Positions 56,163-64,000 of a DNA stretch of 64,000 nucleotides are shown here, in pieces. Under the pieces are notes generated by a model, which searched no databases, was not told the origin of the DNA, and saw only the letters and a program-made list of their open reading frames with translations. The translations under genes and the position numbers were made by a program. Position 1 is the stretch's first letter. Every line of letters starts with the position of its first letter. The DNA lies in the NCBI GenBank assembly GCA_016648135.1, contig JADDOH010023653.1:1-64000 (forward strand), read 5' to 3'. This DNA comes from Agrypnia vestita (Eukaryota; Arthropoda; Insecta; Trichoptera; Phryganeidae).

Positions 56163-57107
56163 CTTTACTTATTTATTTATTAAGGAATCTTAACAGTTTT
56201 ATAAAAATTATAATGTAAAAGCATAGTATTCATTTCATAGATCAATTAAAAAGATTAAAAAATGTTGAGAATACAATTAGTAACATATTTTTAAGTTAAT
56301 TATTTTAAATTAATTAAAGATTACTGGTAAGCACCAAACAATGTAGAGACTGAATAATTGTAAGTGTTGAATGTGGAAAAAAGTATATCAAGAAATGAGT
56401 TAATTAATGGAAGAAAAAGGATGAGGAGGAGGGGTAAGGATAGAGGTGGAGGAAGAGATGATTAGATATAGCGAGTGATTGGTCAACGTCAATTTAGTAC
56501 ATGTAATCTGAAGCATTTTTTAAAATTCGGTAAGACCAATGTTGAAGAGGTCAATATTGATACAATTATTATTGAAAATTGCATGCGCGATATAAAAATG
56601 TATTTTGTGTATGGGATGCTCTATTTCTCGGAATATGGAAGTGGACGTTTTGTCAGGTACGTCTGCAGGGAACATGAAAAGAGATTAAGTTCAGTTGATT
56701 GGGATATTCGAGTAGTTTAAAAAATAATATTAGATCAGCACGCGCTCTTTGCTGTTCCAGAGTTTTTATGTTGTGGAAATGTAGTGCTTCGTGATAAGAG
56801 TCAAAAGATAAGTTAAATCTAGTGTTAAGGTGGCGAAGAAAATTCTTTTGTATCTGTTCAAGTCTCGCAATGTCTGTAATTTTTTGCGGGTTTCCACACT
56901 TGAGATGCATATTTCAGGTTGCTTTAAACGAACGCATAGTACAATAATTTTAGGGGGAATGAATTTTTAAAGTTTTTGCACGTACGCATTATGAAAACTA
57001 GCATGTTATAGGCCTTTGACGTAATTTGATCGGTATGGTTCATAAAGAGGAGTTTGTTATCGAGAATCAGACCAAGGTCCTTCAATTCACTCTTAAGTTT
57101 TATCTCT
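56163..57107 (-). pseudogene. CR1/Jockey-type LINE C-terminus with (AATA)n tail
   Basis: Minus-strand reading: LKDLGLILDNKLLFMNHTDQ, ITSKAYNML, LKLLYYAFV-stop-SNLKYASQVW, then after a frame change ARLEQIQKNFLRHLNTRFNL and SYHEALHFHNIKTLEQQRA. The non-coding 3' part ends AATAAATAAATAAGTAAA (56180-56163). It abuts the Helitron protein remnant at 57107 with no spacer, so one interrupts or truncates the other. Confidence 0.7.
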
Positions 57108-57935
57108 TAGGGTGAACAGCAACATCTACGTTTGGCGGTAACCTACCTTCGTAATCTGCTACATACACAATGGCGACTTCGTTATTATTAGATGGAGCAT
57201 TATACCTTCTTTGGTCATCTAACAAAGAACGCGTAAAGAGTAGTTGAATATTCCGCATCTGGCCCCCGTGCTCTGCAACTATAGATTCTTCTTCCTCAAC
57301 CGCTTCTTTCAACCTTTTGTATTGGAGAGCATATGGACTTACACGACGGATGACATTATCAATAGTTTCCATTATATTTTGTTGACATCTAAGGTTAGAC
57401 GGATGGCTCATACGTACCCTGACTGCTTCATCCGCATCGTAAACATATAGTTGCGCATATGCCGGCACCTCTCCATCACTCTGCAAACTTCTATGATATA
57501 CTTCACTCATTTTTAAACAATACGGAAAGATGCAAATGCATTAGCACAGTTGTACTGTCGAATAAATTCCTTAAAATTTTTAGAATCATTACTGTTTTCT
57601 TCTGGATATTGCGGCAGTATTTGCGGGGATATTTTTCCATTGTGGCAACAGCTATGAAGTAACTTACCCTTTTCAGCACCAAAATGAACGGCTTTGCAAT
57701 GATTGGCACCTAAAATGTTAATGGCACATTTAAAATAAGATGTCGCATTTCTTCCTTCAGCATACACTCTTTGCCTAGCATTTTTACGTTCCCGCTGTTC
57801 AGCATTCCTTCTTTCACATTCCTCTTCTGTTATGTTTGACACTCTACGTCTGGCATTTCTTCATTCATATTGTGAACTCGAATCGCATTATCAAATTGCC
57901 GGTTTGTGATGTTGAGTCTTTCATCGGAATTCTGA
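57100..57935 (-). pseudogene. Helitron Rep/helicase N-terminal region, pseudogene
   Basis: Minus strand. An upstream piece (NSDERLNITNRQFDNAIRVH, preceded by TTTTTCAG) is out of frame with the Arg/Glu-rich stretch VSNITEEECERRNAEQRERK (57842 on). Then come HCKAVHFGAEKG and LLHSCCHNGKI, a zinc-finger-like Cys/His region, and FIRQYNCANAFASF. After a stop near 57513, and a probable deletion, it continues VYHRSLQSDGEVPAYAQLYV, NLRCQQNIMETIDNVIRRVS and VDVAVHPKR-stop. This is the Helitron-like N-terminal region that leads into the Rep nuclease. Rep HUH catalytic residues and helicase are missing. It could be the source family of the non-autonomous copies, but no terminal match is visible here. Confidence 0.75.
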
Positions 57936-58276
57936 AAAATAATAATTTTTATGTATAAATACGGAGAAAATGACACGTAAAATGACATTCGCGCCACGCG
58001 CTGTGAGACTTTTGAGGTTATATGAGAGATGTTTATGAATCTAAGGTTAAGTTCACTTTGCAGTTTAAATAAAATATAAAGCGTAATAAATGTTTAATAA
58101 ATAAATGTTTTGAACGTTTATTGAAGCAAGATTAATGCAAAAACAATAAAAAGAAAAGCGTAAACGTATACTTACTGTCAATGTCATAAAGCGTCATTCT
58201 GTGGTATGGCCAGCACAAAAATTCGTTGACTGCAATTACGTTGGCTGTTTTGAATACACTGATTCCACGAAAATAT

Positions 58277-58720
58277 TTAAAAAAATCTATAAATTCCGAT
58301 ATTTAAATTTTCGATAATTTGGATTTGGATGTTTTTTGATATCAGTTTGTTCGTATTCATATATTTTTTAATCTTTTTAATGTACTGTAAAATTTTTTTT
58401 TTAAACTGGCAACATAAATTATACGTATGCAGAAACGTACGACATTGGTTGGAGTAATTAATATATAGATAATCTACAAAAATTTGTAATCGGAAGGAGT
58501 GAGAGGGTCCCCCTGACAGATAAACACAGCACACATATAGATTTCTGATAGATGTTATGAGAATACAAACACAAATATCTTCTGCCTCGGTCCGCCAGTG
58601 AGGTACTTCTATTGCATTATAATTTGAATTGACTGCAAGAACAACACCACCGCCTAATTTTTGACCGTTACCAGCGTAATTTCTATCTTGTCTAAATATA
58701 TCTGAAATCGAATATTTCAT
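58277..58720 (-). pseudogene. LINE AP-type endonuclease fragment
   Basis: Minus-strand frame starting MKYSISDIFRQDRNY; then GQKLGGGVVLAVNSNYNAIE (residues about 19-38) and NLYVCCVYLSGGPSHSFR. The pattern F..DR, GGGV.I.V, ...VY..P is the middle of the apurinic-type endonuclease of CR1/Jockey LINEs, which nicks the target. The N-terminal part with the first catalytic residues and the final His region are not seen. After residue 90 it reads into lysine-rich, AT-rich sequence. It may belong with 56163-57107 as one broken element. Confidence 0.65.
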
Positions 58721-58859
58721 AGTTGTTGATATTATCTGTTAACCAGCTTTCCACAATTTCTACACAAACCCAGTGATTTCAGAAAGGTATCTGTTTTTGT
58801 ACGAGCTCCTGTATATTTGTTAAAAAATATGTAAATAGTATACAAGTTACGATATTTCA

Positions 58860-59550
58860 TGGACTCTTAAGTCTTAAAAATGTTATACCATGCTTTGTTC
58901 GAAAGTACGATTAACTATGGCATCATTGCGTGGGGCGATGGCTATCAACGCTATCAAACCAATATTCGACATGCAAAAGAGAACATTTAAAAAAATAGGA
59001 TTAGGGAAAAGTTTTGTATTAAATGTTAGATTTTTGTACTAGACCGTTTGAAGTATTATTTCAATAAATGTACTCAAAAATTTAATAACAACGATGGTAG
59101 ATCCAAACATAAATTAATAAAAAGGTCCAAAATTACCTTGTAAAAGTCCCTTATATATAGCTACTAAATACTTCAATCTATTACCCACAGAACTAAAAAA
59201 TGTAACCGAAGTAAACAAGTCAACTAAAAACAAAATAAAAAATTGATAATCGAAACACAAGAACATGTGATATCCTTATAAATGTATATTGTAATCATTA
59301 TACAACTATCATTCGAGTCACTATTTTAAAGGCTAGGTATTAATATTAGTCACTAGTTACTAATTTATATAGTTTTTATTGAGTTTTATTCGTGTGTAAA
59401 TCATTACACATGTCTAACTTCTCATCTCCCGAAACTATGTACAGGTATATATATATATAACTTTATAGGATTTGCTATACACATAATTTATGTAATATAT
59501 ATTATATTTTGTATATTTTCTATTGGGATTTAATAAATAAATACATACAA
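58860..59550 (+). pseudogene. LINE C-terminal fragment with 3' UTR and AATAAATAAATA tail
   Basis: The plus-strand reading MLYHALFESTINYGIIAWGD matches the post-catalytic motif of CR1/Jockey ORF2 (LY.A..ES...YGI.AWG). Stops appear within 30 codons. Decayed coding sequence to about 59240 is followed by a non-coding region ending TTAATAAATAAATAC at 59545. Confidence 0.6.
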
Positions 59551-59554
59551 TATG

Positions 59555-60300
59555 TAAATATGTGTGCGCAGACAAGAGTTTAACCATTTACCAAAGTACC
59601 CTCAGTACCTACTGGCGGATTAATAGTGTGAATGCATGACAGGACATTCGCATTTAACGCTATTTAGGCTGATATCGTGTGATTTATGTCGTCATCTATC
59701 GACGCTTGAAAGGCAAACAACAATGGGTGGACGAGTAACAGTGCTCTATTATCGTGTGGTTTCCATTGCTCTTTTTGTGATACTAAGCCAGAGCTGAATT
59801 TCCGATGAATATTCCATAAGGCAATTAAAACATCGCAATTCAATTTGTGTTGGATATATTTTGGTTGAATATTCCATAACATCAATTTGTGCATTTCATA
59901 TGCCGCCCTACAGGTATGTAGCATTCCTCAGAATACACTCCATGGCGTATTCATCCGACGGAGGGCCCGAGTGTATTGGCTAATCGTTTCGTGCTCGATG
60001 AAATATACTTACTGCATGTAAATGCTTCAAGATACAACAAAAAATGTAAAATAAAATATATATATTTTTTAAAATTCACTTTTAAACTTATTTCATTAAA
60101 TATACATTATTTTTCATTATTTCATCGCAACAATACTGAAAGACGCTTTATCTTATTAACGTAAGCTTCTGTCAATGGTTTAAGTTTAAGAATCTGATTT
60201 TTTGCGTAATTTTATATTATATCACGCAGATTATCTATCGACAGGTTGTTGTTGACCTGATAGATAGTCCTAGCGTGACATTATAAAACAATTTAAAAAC
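59555..60300. other. No gene recognised
   Basis: A GC-richer stretch 59640-59960 is open on the minus strand (86 codons) with no known motif. It contains GAATATTCCATAA twice (about 59809, 59869). A 14-bp inverted pair, ATTATCTATCGACAGG and CCTGATAGATAGTC-like, lies near 60230-60268. Confidence 0.35.
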
Positions 60301-60304
60301 TATT

Positions 60305-60546
60305 AAAATAAAACACAAATCGCTTTGTTTTCACCACTATATTAGATTAAAAAATCTACATGTTTCGAGAACAATGTTCTCTTCATCAGGATTATTGTGT
60401 ACATTGTTCTCGAAACATGTAGATTTTTTAATCTAATATAGTGGTGAAAACAAAGTGATTTGTGTTTTATTTTAATAATAATGTCACCACAAAGTTCAAG
60501 CCTTCATACAGAAGAAGAAAAAATATTCTTCGAACAGTTAATTTAA
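60305..60546. mobile_element. Penelope-like family 2: inverted pLTR halves, hammerhead-like motif and ORF start
   Basis: Arms 60305-60374 and 60402-60470 are inverted copies. On the minus strand of the left arm: CTGATGA (60389-60383), A, stem II GAGAAC/GTTCTC, GAAA, self-complementary ACATGT, A (60357). AATC before the core pairs with GATT after the cleavage site. The right arm (plus) carries the same sequence from stem II onward and, 60 nt after GTA, ATG at 60481. The 21-codon frame 60481-60546 has PQSSSLHTEEEKIFFEQ, as at 23667. Confidence 0.65.
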
Positions 60547-60595
60547 AAACCTTTTGAGACAATTAATGGAACAATATAGTACAGAATAGTAATAC

Positions 60596-60645
60596 AGTGG
60601 TCGAGGGTTTGAGCTTCAATCCAGGAAACTAAAAAGTTAGCCTTG
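60596..60645 (+). mobile_element. SINE family A-like fragment
   Basis: GTGGTCGAGGGTTTGAGCTTCAATCCAGGAAACTAAAAAGTTAGCC resembles the B-box region and following body of family A, diverged. Confidence 0.4.
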
Positions 60646-60786
60646 TGTTCATAGCCAAGTAAAAATCTAAAGTAACGTTATATGAGATATCGCACATCTT
60701 GAGTGCGCAGGTCTCGAGATCCACAAAGTAAATCACGTGATATGCAACAGTCCTCGGCGTGCCAATAAAGACGATCTCCCAAACGA

Positions 60787-60794
60787 TATAAAAG
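60787..60794 (+). promoter_or_regulatory. TATA box upstream of the second exon candidate
   Basis: TATAAAAG, about 30 nt before CATCGACAGCTCATTTC, in a GC-richer stretch. It could start a transcript that includes 60940-61071. Inferred from position only. Confidence 0.3.
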
Positions 60795-60939
60795 CTCGAA
60801 AACGTCGAGTTTACCATCGACAGCTCATTTCTCTCTTACTTATTCGTATATACTCGTTTCTCTTCAGACCTTTTTATTTTGCGTTTTTTTGTAAAATATT
60901 TTAAGCAAGAACAACATAATTTAAGTATATTTTTTTCAG

Positions 60940-61071
60940 GTGTATGTGCCTCCGTGTACCCCAGCGAACACACCAGCGATGTAATCTGGCAGAAGATCGA
61001 CGGAATTCCTTTTGATAGACAGAAGGTCATATTACAAAAGGCTCAGCTTCATTTCTACTAATTTACATCAG
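60940..61071 (+). CDS. Candidate exon with stop codon, unidentified host gene
   Basis: Preceded by a strong 3' splice site (TATATTTTTTTCAG, AG at 60938-60939). One frame reads VCASVYPSEHTSDVIWQKID (after two bases) and continues to TAA at 61059-61061. The next bases CATCAG|GTACGT give a consensus 5' splice site after 61071. Base composition is balanced and unlike the AT-rich flanks. A stop codon just before a donor suggests either the end of a coding region with an intron in the 3' UTR, or that the true frame is another one. No family is recognised. Confidence 0.4.
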
Positions 61072-61229
61072 GTACGTAAAAACCGCTCGTACATAGACAC
61101 GCATATAGTTGTTGTGAGTTAACTAACATAAGGGACCAATTTAAACTTTTTTTAAAATAGCATCGAGATATTTTATTTTTCTGAAGGAATAATAATATAA
61201 TGAATAATTTATTTAAACCAACATTTCTA

Positions 61230-61690
61230 CTACACACAGTAAAGATAAGATTATCATTGAAAGATTTGGCAGATATTTCGTGGTGAAACATTATAATTTA
61301 ATATATGTTTTATTTTATTTTCTAATATACACACACACATACACACACACACACAATACGAGCTATTAAAACCTTGGCGGCCCTCGTAGCGCAGTGGGTA
61401 TGACACTGGCTTCCCACACTGAGGGTTCCGGGTTCGGTTCCCAGTGAGGTCACAATTCTAATCTATGTGATTTACTCAAGCCTGGGTGTTTTGTGATGTA
61501 TTTTGCTTCTGTTTTGTTTTGTTGAAGCGTTAAAAAAAAGGAAATTAGTACTGTAGCTTCGAAAGGAGTAGTCCCTCATCGTCAGGTATAGATAATATCT
61601 ATACCTATATAAGAGGGACTGCTCCTCTCGAAACTATAGTATTAATTTAATAACTCATATTCTGTGTGTGTATGTGTGTTACAATGTTAT
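61230..61690 (-). mobile_element. Penelope-like family 3 remnant with inverted ends and nested SINE
   Basis: Minus strand: CTGACGA (61595-61589), stem II-like GAGG..., and GAAGC in place of GAAAC, then CTACAGTA. SINE B (61376-61541) interrupts the leader. The sequence then resumes with GTGTGTGTGT repeats and an ATG at 61291, starting MFHHEISAKSF as at 38466. The right half (61600-61690) is an inverted copy beginning GAGGGACTGCTCCTCTCGAAAC and lacking CTGANGA. Confidence 0.6.
61376..61541 (+). mobile_element. SINE family B, best-preserved copy
   Basis: Head GGCCCTCGTAGCGCAGTGGGTATGACACTGG with an A box, and GGGTTCGGTTCCCAGTGAGG with a B box. The body CAAGCCTGGGTGTTTTGTGATGTATTTTGCTTC is followed by GTTAAAAAAAAGG. 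It is inserted in a family 3 Penelope end, so it is younger than that element. Confidence 0.85.
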
Positions 61691-61699
61691 ATAAAACTT

Positions 61700-62985
61700 A
61701 TTTTAAATTAAAGATAAGCTTATTCAACGATACATGAAGCGTAAAAAAAAACCAAACCAGCATAACGCAATGAACAAAACTTTTTGTAACTGATTTTATA
61801 GCCAGAATGAGGATATAAAAATCTCTCTGTTTTCGTCAGTTGCATACTATTCATTTGCTTTATATAATCCACATGTAAATATTATGTTTTTATTATTTTA
61901 TTATTATTTATAAAAAATACGTCTAAATGAAAGCTAAAAGCCAATTCATATATTTATATGCAGATTCCTGTAAAGCTTTAACAGAGTTAGTTACATTTTG
62001 TGATCAGTCAATTAAAATTAAGTAACCATAATTTTAACGTATAATCAATAAAATTTTACAATTTAACAAATCATATATATTTTACAAAATTTCGCACTAT
62101 TTAATCTAATTATATTTAAAAAAATCATATCTTTAAATTTTTTAATGTCTAACTTGTATAAGATATTTTTGAACATGTGTCTCAATAATATTCTTACAAA
62201 ATTCACCTTGTACCAAAATAAAACTAACTTGGTGGTCCTAACCTAATCTAACCTAACTTGGTGACCTTCTGAAACAAAGTTTAAATTCCTGAATATTTGA
62301 TCATCAGAAGAATGTTCAAAATCGCTAACTGAATAAACAACAAAAACAAATATTTTACTATAATCTTGTTTTTCCTGACGATTTGTTGTTAGTTTACGTG
62401 CATCGAATGGAAAATGGTGATAAAAACGTAGAAAGATATGTGCAGCATCGTCATTTCCTCACCATGTACTTAGCAGCACTTCGGGAGAATAGACTCCCAG
62501 TTCCCAGGATGCTGATGGGATGCATATCAACTGTGGAACCTTCTGGTACATTCTAAGTATGTCAAAATGAACTGTCCTGCCTCCAAAAGTAAACTAGTTG
62601 CAAGAAGTTCTATAATATGCAAAAGTCTGGACACGAAGACGCGTATAAATAAACATAAAGCCACCGGATTCGCTTTCCCGAGAAATTTAAAGAACTAAAA
62701 TAATTATCTTTATTCTCTATCTATCTAATGTAATAACATTTATGTCTAATATAATAAAAATTACGCCTAGGAAGACCTCAGTGGTCAATCAAACTTTATT
62801 TCTATACCAATGTTAAAAAATTTGTCCTAAGATATCGTTTAAGAGTAAAATTTTCAAGGTTGCATCATTTTCATGTTAATTAAATACCGCAAAGTGAACA
62901 CCACAAATAAGTTTTAATAATCAAAATCATGTTTTAAAGTTTTGCGTTCATTGTCACTTTTTTTGCACGTGATAATTTAAAATTC
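61700..62985. other. No gene recognised
   Basis: Mostly AT-rich. 62395-62660 is GC-richer, with short open frames only. A short CCTAACCTAATCTAACCTAAC run at 62238-62259 resembles the telomere-like repeat at 46413. Confidence 0.35.
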
Positions 62986-62989
62986 TATC

Positions 62990-63235
62990 AATGTATGCTC
63001 TACGCAGGTGGTTTAAAATGTCGATACTTTGTCGGGCTCGCAGATTTTTGTTTTCCCTTTTTTATGAGCTTCGAAGACTACGAGAGCTACAAAGACTACC
63101 TATACGGAAGCTGCGAGCGCTTCAGTATAGTCTTTGTAGACGCAAGAGCTGCCTGCCATCTTGCCATCATTTTCGCAACTCATTCACAAATCGCATATCG
63201 TATAATACAGAGGTTTCATTAATCCAGCATTTATT
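62990..63235. other. GC-richer segment with imperfect inverted repeat
   Basis: CTACAAAGACTA (63089 on) and TATAGTCTTTGTAG (near 63127-63140) are inverted, with GAAGACTACGAGAGCTACAAAGACTA repeating inside. Two plus-strand frames are open for 75-82 codons but no product is recognised. Confidence 0.35.
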
Positions 63236-63239
63236 TTAA

Positions 63240-63660
63240 TTGACCCATTTGTTAAAATTTTTGAAGATTGTTTGCCCTTGCAAATTGAGCAAACTGCTTC
63301 AGTTTGCTCAATTTCAGCAATTAGGCGTTGGATTACTGTTTTTAGTTCAGAAATTGTTCGTAGTTTGACAGTTTGACGGACAGTGGAGTTTACAAAACCT
63401 CAAAGGAAAAAATCGCATCCCATCAAATCGCATAAGGGGTCATGGTCTTCAGTGAGAATTACTTGCAAACTCTTTGATGTTCCTGGATTTTCGGCTGACC
63501 GCATAGGATGAGGACGCGGTTGTTCATAACCAAACCAGTTTTTACGATTTTTTTAATTTATCTTCGAATGATGGACTCATTAATTAAAACATGTACCTAT
63601 ACCAAGAATTCCACGACCTTTTCGAACATCTCAGCATTATTTTCGCCAAATTTGTAAAAT
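63240..63660 (-). pseudogene. Mariner-like transposase remnant, N- and C-terminal pieces
   Basis: Minus-strand pieces: YKFGENNAEMFEKVVEFL (about 63660-63605), then PRPHPMRSAENPGTS (about 63515), resembling the N-terminal helix-turn-helix linker (GRP...RSAENI). Soon after come a CDFF-like motif and STVRQTVKLRTISELKTVIQ (about 63390), resembling the C-terminal (DFFLWG.VK..VY....ELK.RI) part of DDE/D transposases common in insects. The catalytic middle is missing and frames are broken. Assignment is by recall of the family pattern. Confidence 0.45.
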
Positions 63661-63703
63661 GTTTCAGCAATATTTTTTTTTATTCTTACGTCAATTCATT
63701 TTT

Positions 63704-64000
63704 ACTCCCTTTATATTAACTCGTGGCGTCTGCTTGCTTGCTTGCCGGCTTGCCGTCAAAAAAAACTTTGGATCGATTTTTGACCCTTTCCCGTGATCCA
63801 ATCGACCTGAAACTTGGCAAGTAGACTCGAGGCGACGATCAAGAAGATCAATCAAATTTCCGTTAAAAAAAAAAAAAAATTATAGTATAATTTCGGATAT
63901 TTAGAAATATTATTGTTTTTTTTCAAATTGGAATCTTTAGAAATTTTTTATTGGCAACGGCGGCCCCATAACGTCGCGGAATATTTTCTAAATTTGAATT
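63704..64000 (+). repeat. ACTCCC-family interspersed repeat, copy 4 (cut by window end)
   Basis: TTTACTCCCTTTATATTAACTCGTGGCGTCTGC, then AACTTTGGATCGATTTTTG, GTGATCCAATCGACCTGAAAC, GAGGCGACGATCAAGAAGATC. Diverged after 63880. Confidence 0.8.

Overview
This is a strongly AT-rich piece of an animal nuclear genome, most likely an insect or another arthropod. I infer that from the mix of degraded mobile elements (Penelope-like elements, Helitrons, CR1/Jockey-like and RTE-like LINEs, Ty3/gypsy LTR elements, tRNA-derived SINEs, an IS630/mariner-type DNA transposon) and from a short interstitial run of the insect-type telomere motif (CCTAA/TTAGG). I cannot name the order or species. There is no bacterial gene organisation, no rRNA and no CRISPR array. 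I find no intact host protein gene; two short segments look like single host exons with consensus splice sites (26211-26415 minus, 60940-61071 plus).

Layout. 1-9.5 kb: a 780-bp direct repeat (1-780 and 8735-9509) brackets a Penelope fragment, a tRNA-like fold-back, three diverged repeat types, Helitron-like arrays, and a minus-strand gypsy remnant (3' LTR 5293-5493, integrase tail joined directly to protease, gag zinc knuckles). 9.9-17 kb: an LTR-like segment, SINEs, a 1.2-kb TA-flanked IS630-type transposon (14266-15458) and an RTE 3' end. 17.4-21 kb: a 26-bp tandem repeat, then a minus-strand Helitron-like array (about 17869-20939) that holds a GC-rich foreign block and a second Helitron nested in opposite orientation. 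21-33 kb: SINEs, Penelope ends, a solo LTR with ATAT target duplication, the first exon candidate, RTE tails. 32.7-35.8 kb: two LINE pseudogenes in opposite orientation. 36-37.4 kb: an inverted Helitron pair and an LTR-like segment. 38-48 kb: Penelope remnants, including a GIY-YIG endonuclease pseudogene (47142-47721) and a 390-bp A-rich tract between inverted Penelope arms. 46-51 kb: a segmental duplication, one copy holding a telomere-like insert and the other a LINE-tail insertion with an 86-bp tandem array. 51-64 kb: LINE 3' ends, a complete 940-bp Helitron (52294-53233), a Helitron Rep-protein pseudogene, further Penelope ends, the second exon candidate, and a mariner-like transposase remnant.

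The most interesting signal is a small RNA-like motif that recurs in four unrelated-looking Penelope families: CUGANGA, one unpaired base, a perfect stem II, GAAAC, a tiny often self-complementary stem III, then GUA or GUC. It fits a minimal type I hammerhead ribozyme. In the three families where it lies upstream of a reading frame, the predicted cleavage site is 50-70 nt before the ATG. Two copies (60357-60389 and 31981-32014, minus strand) also form stem I from flanking sequence. Nothing was computed with tools; coordinates come from reading the sequence and repeat boundaries may be off by a few bases.
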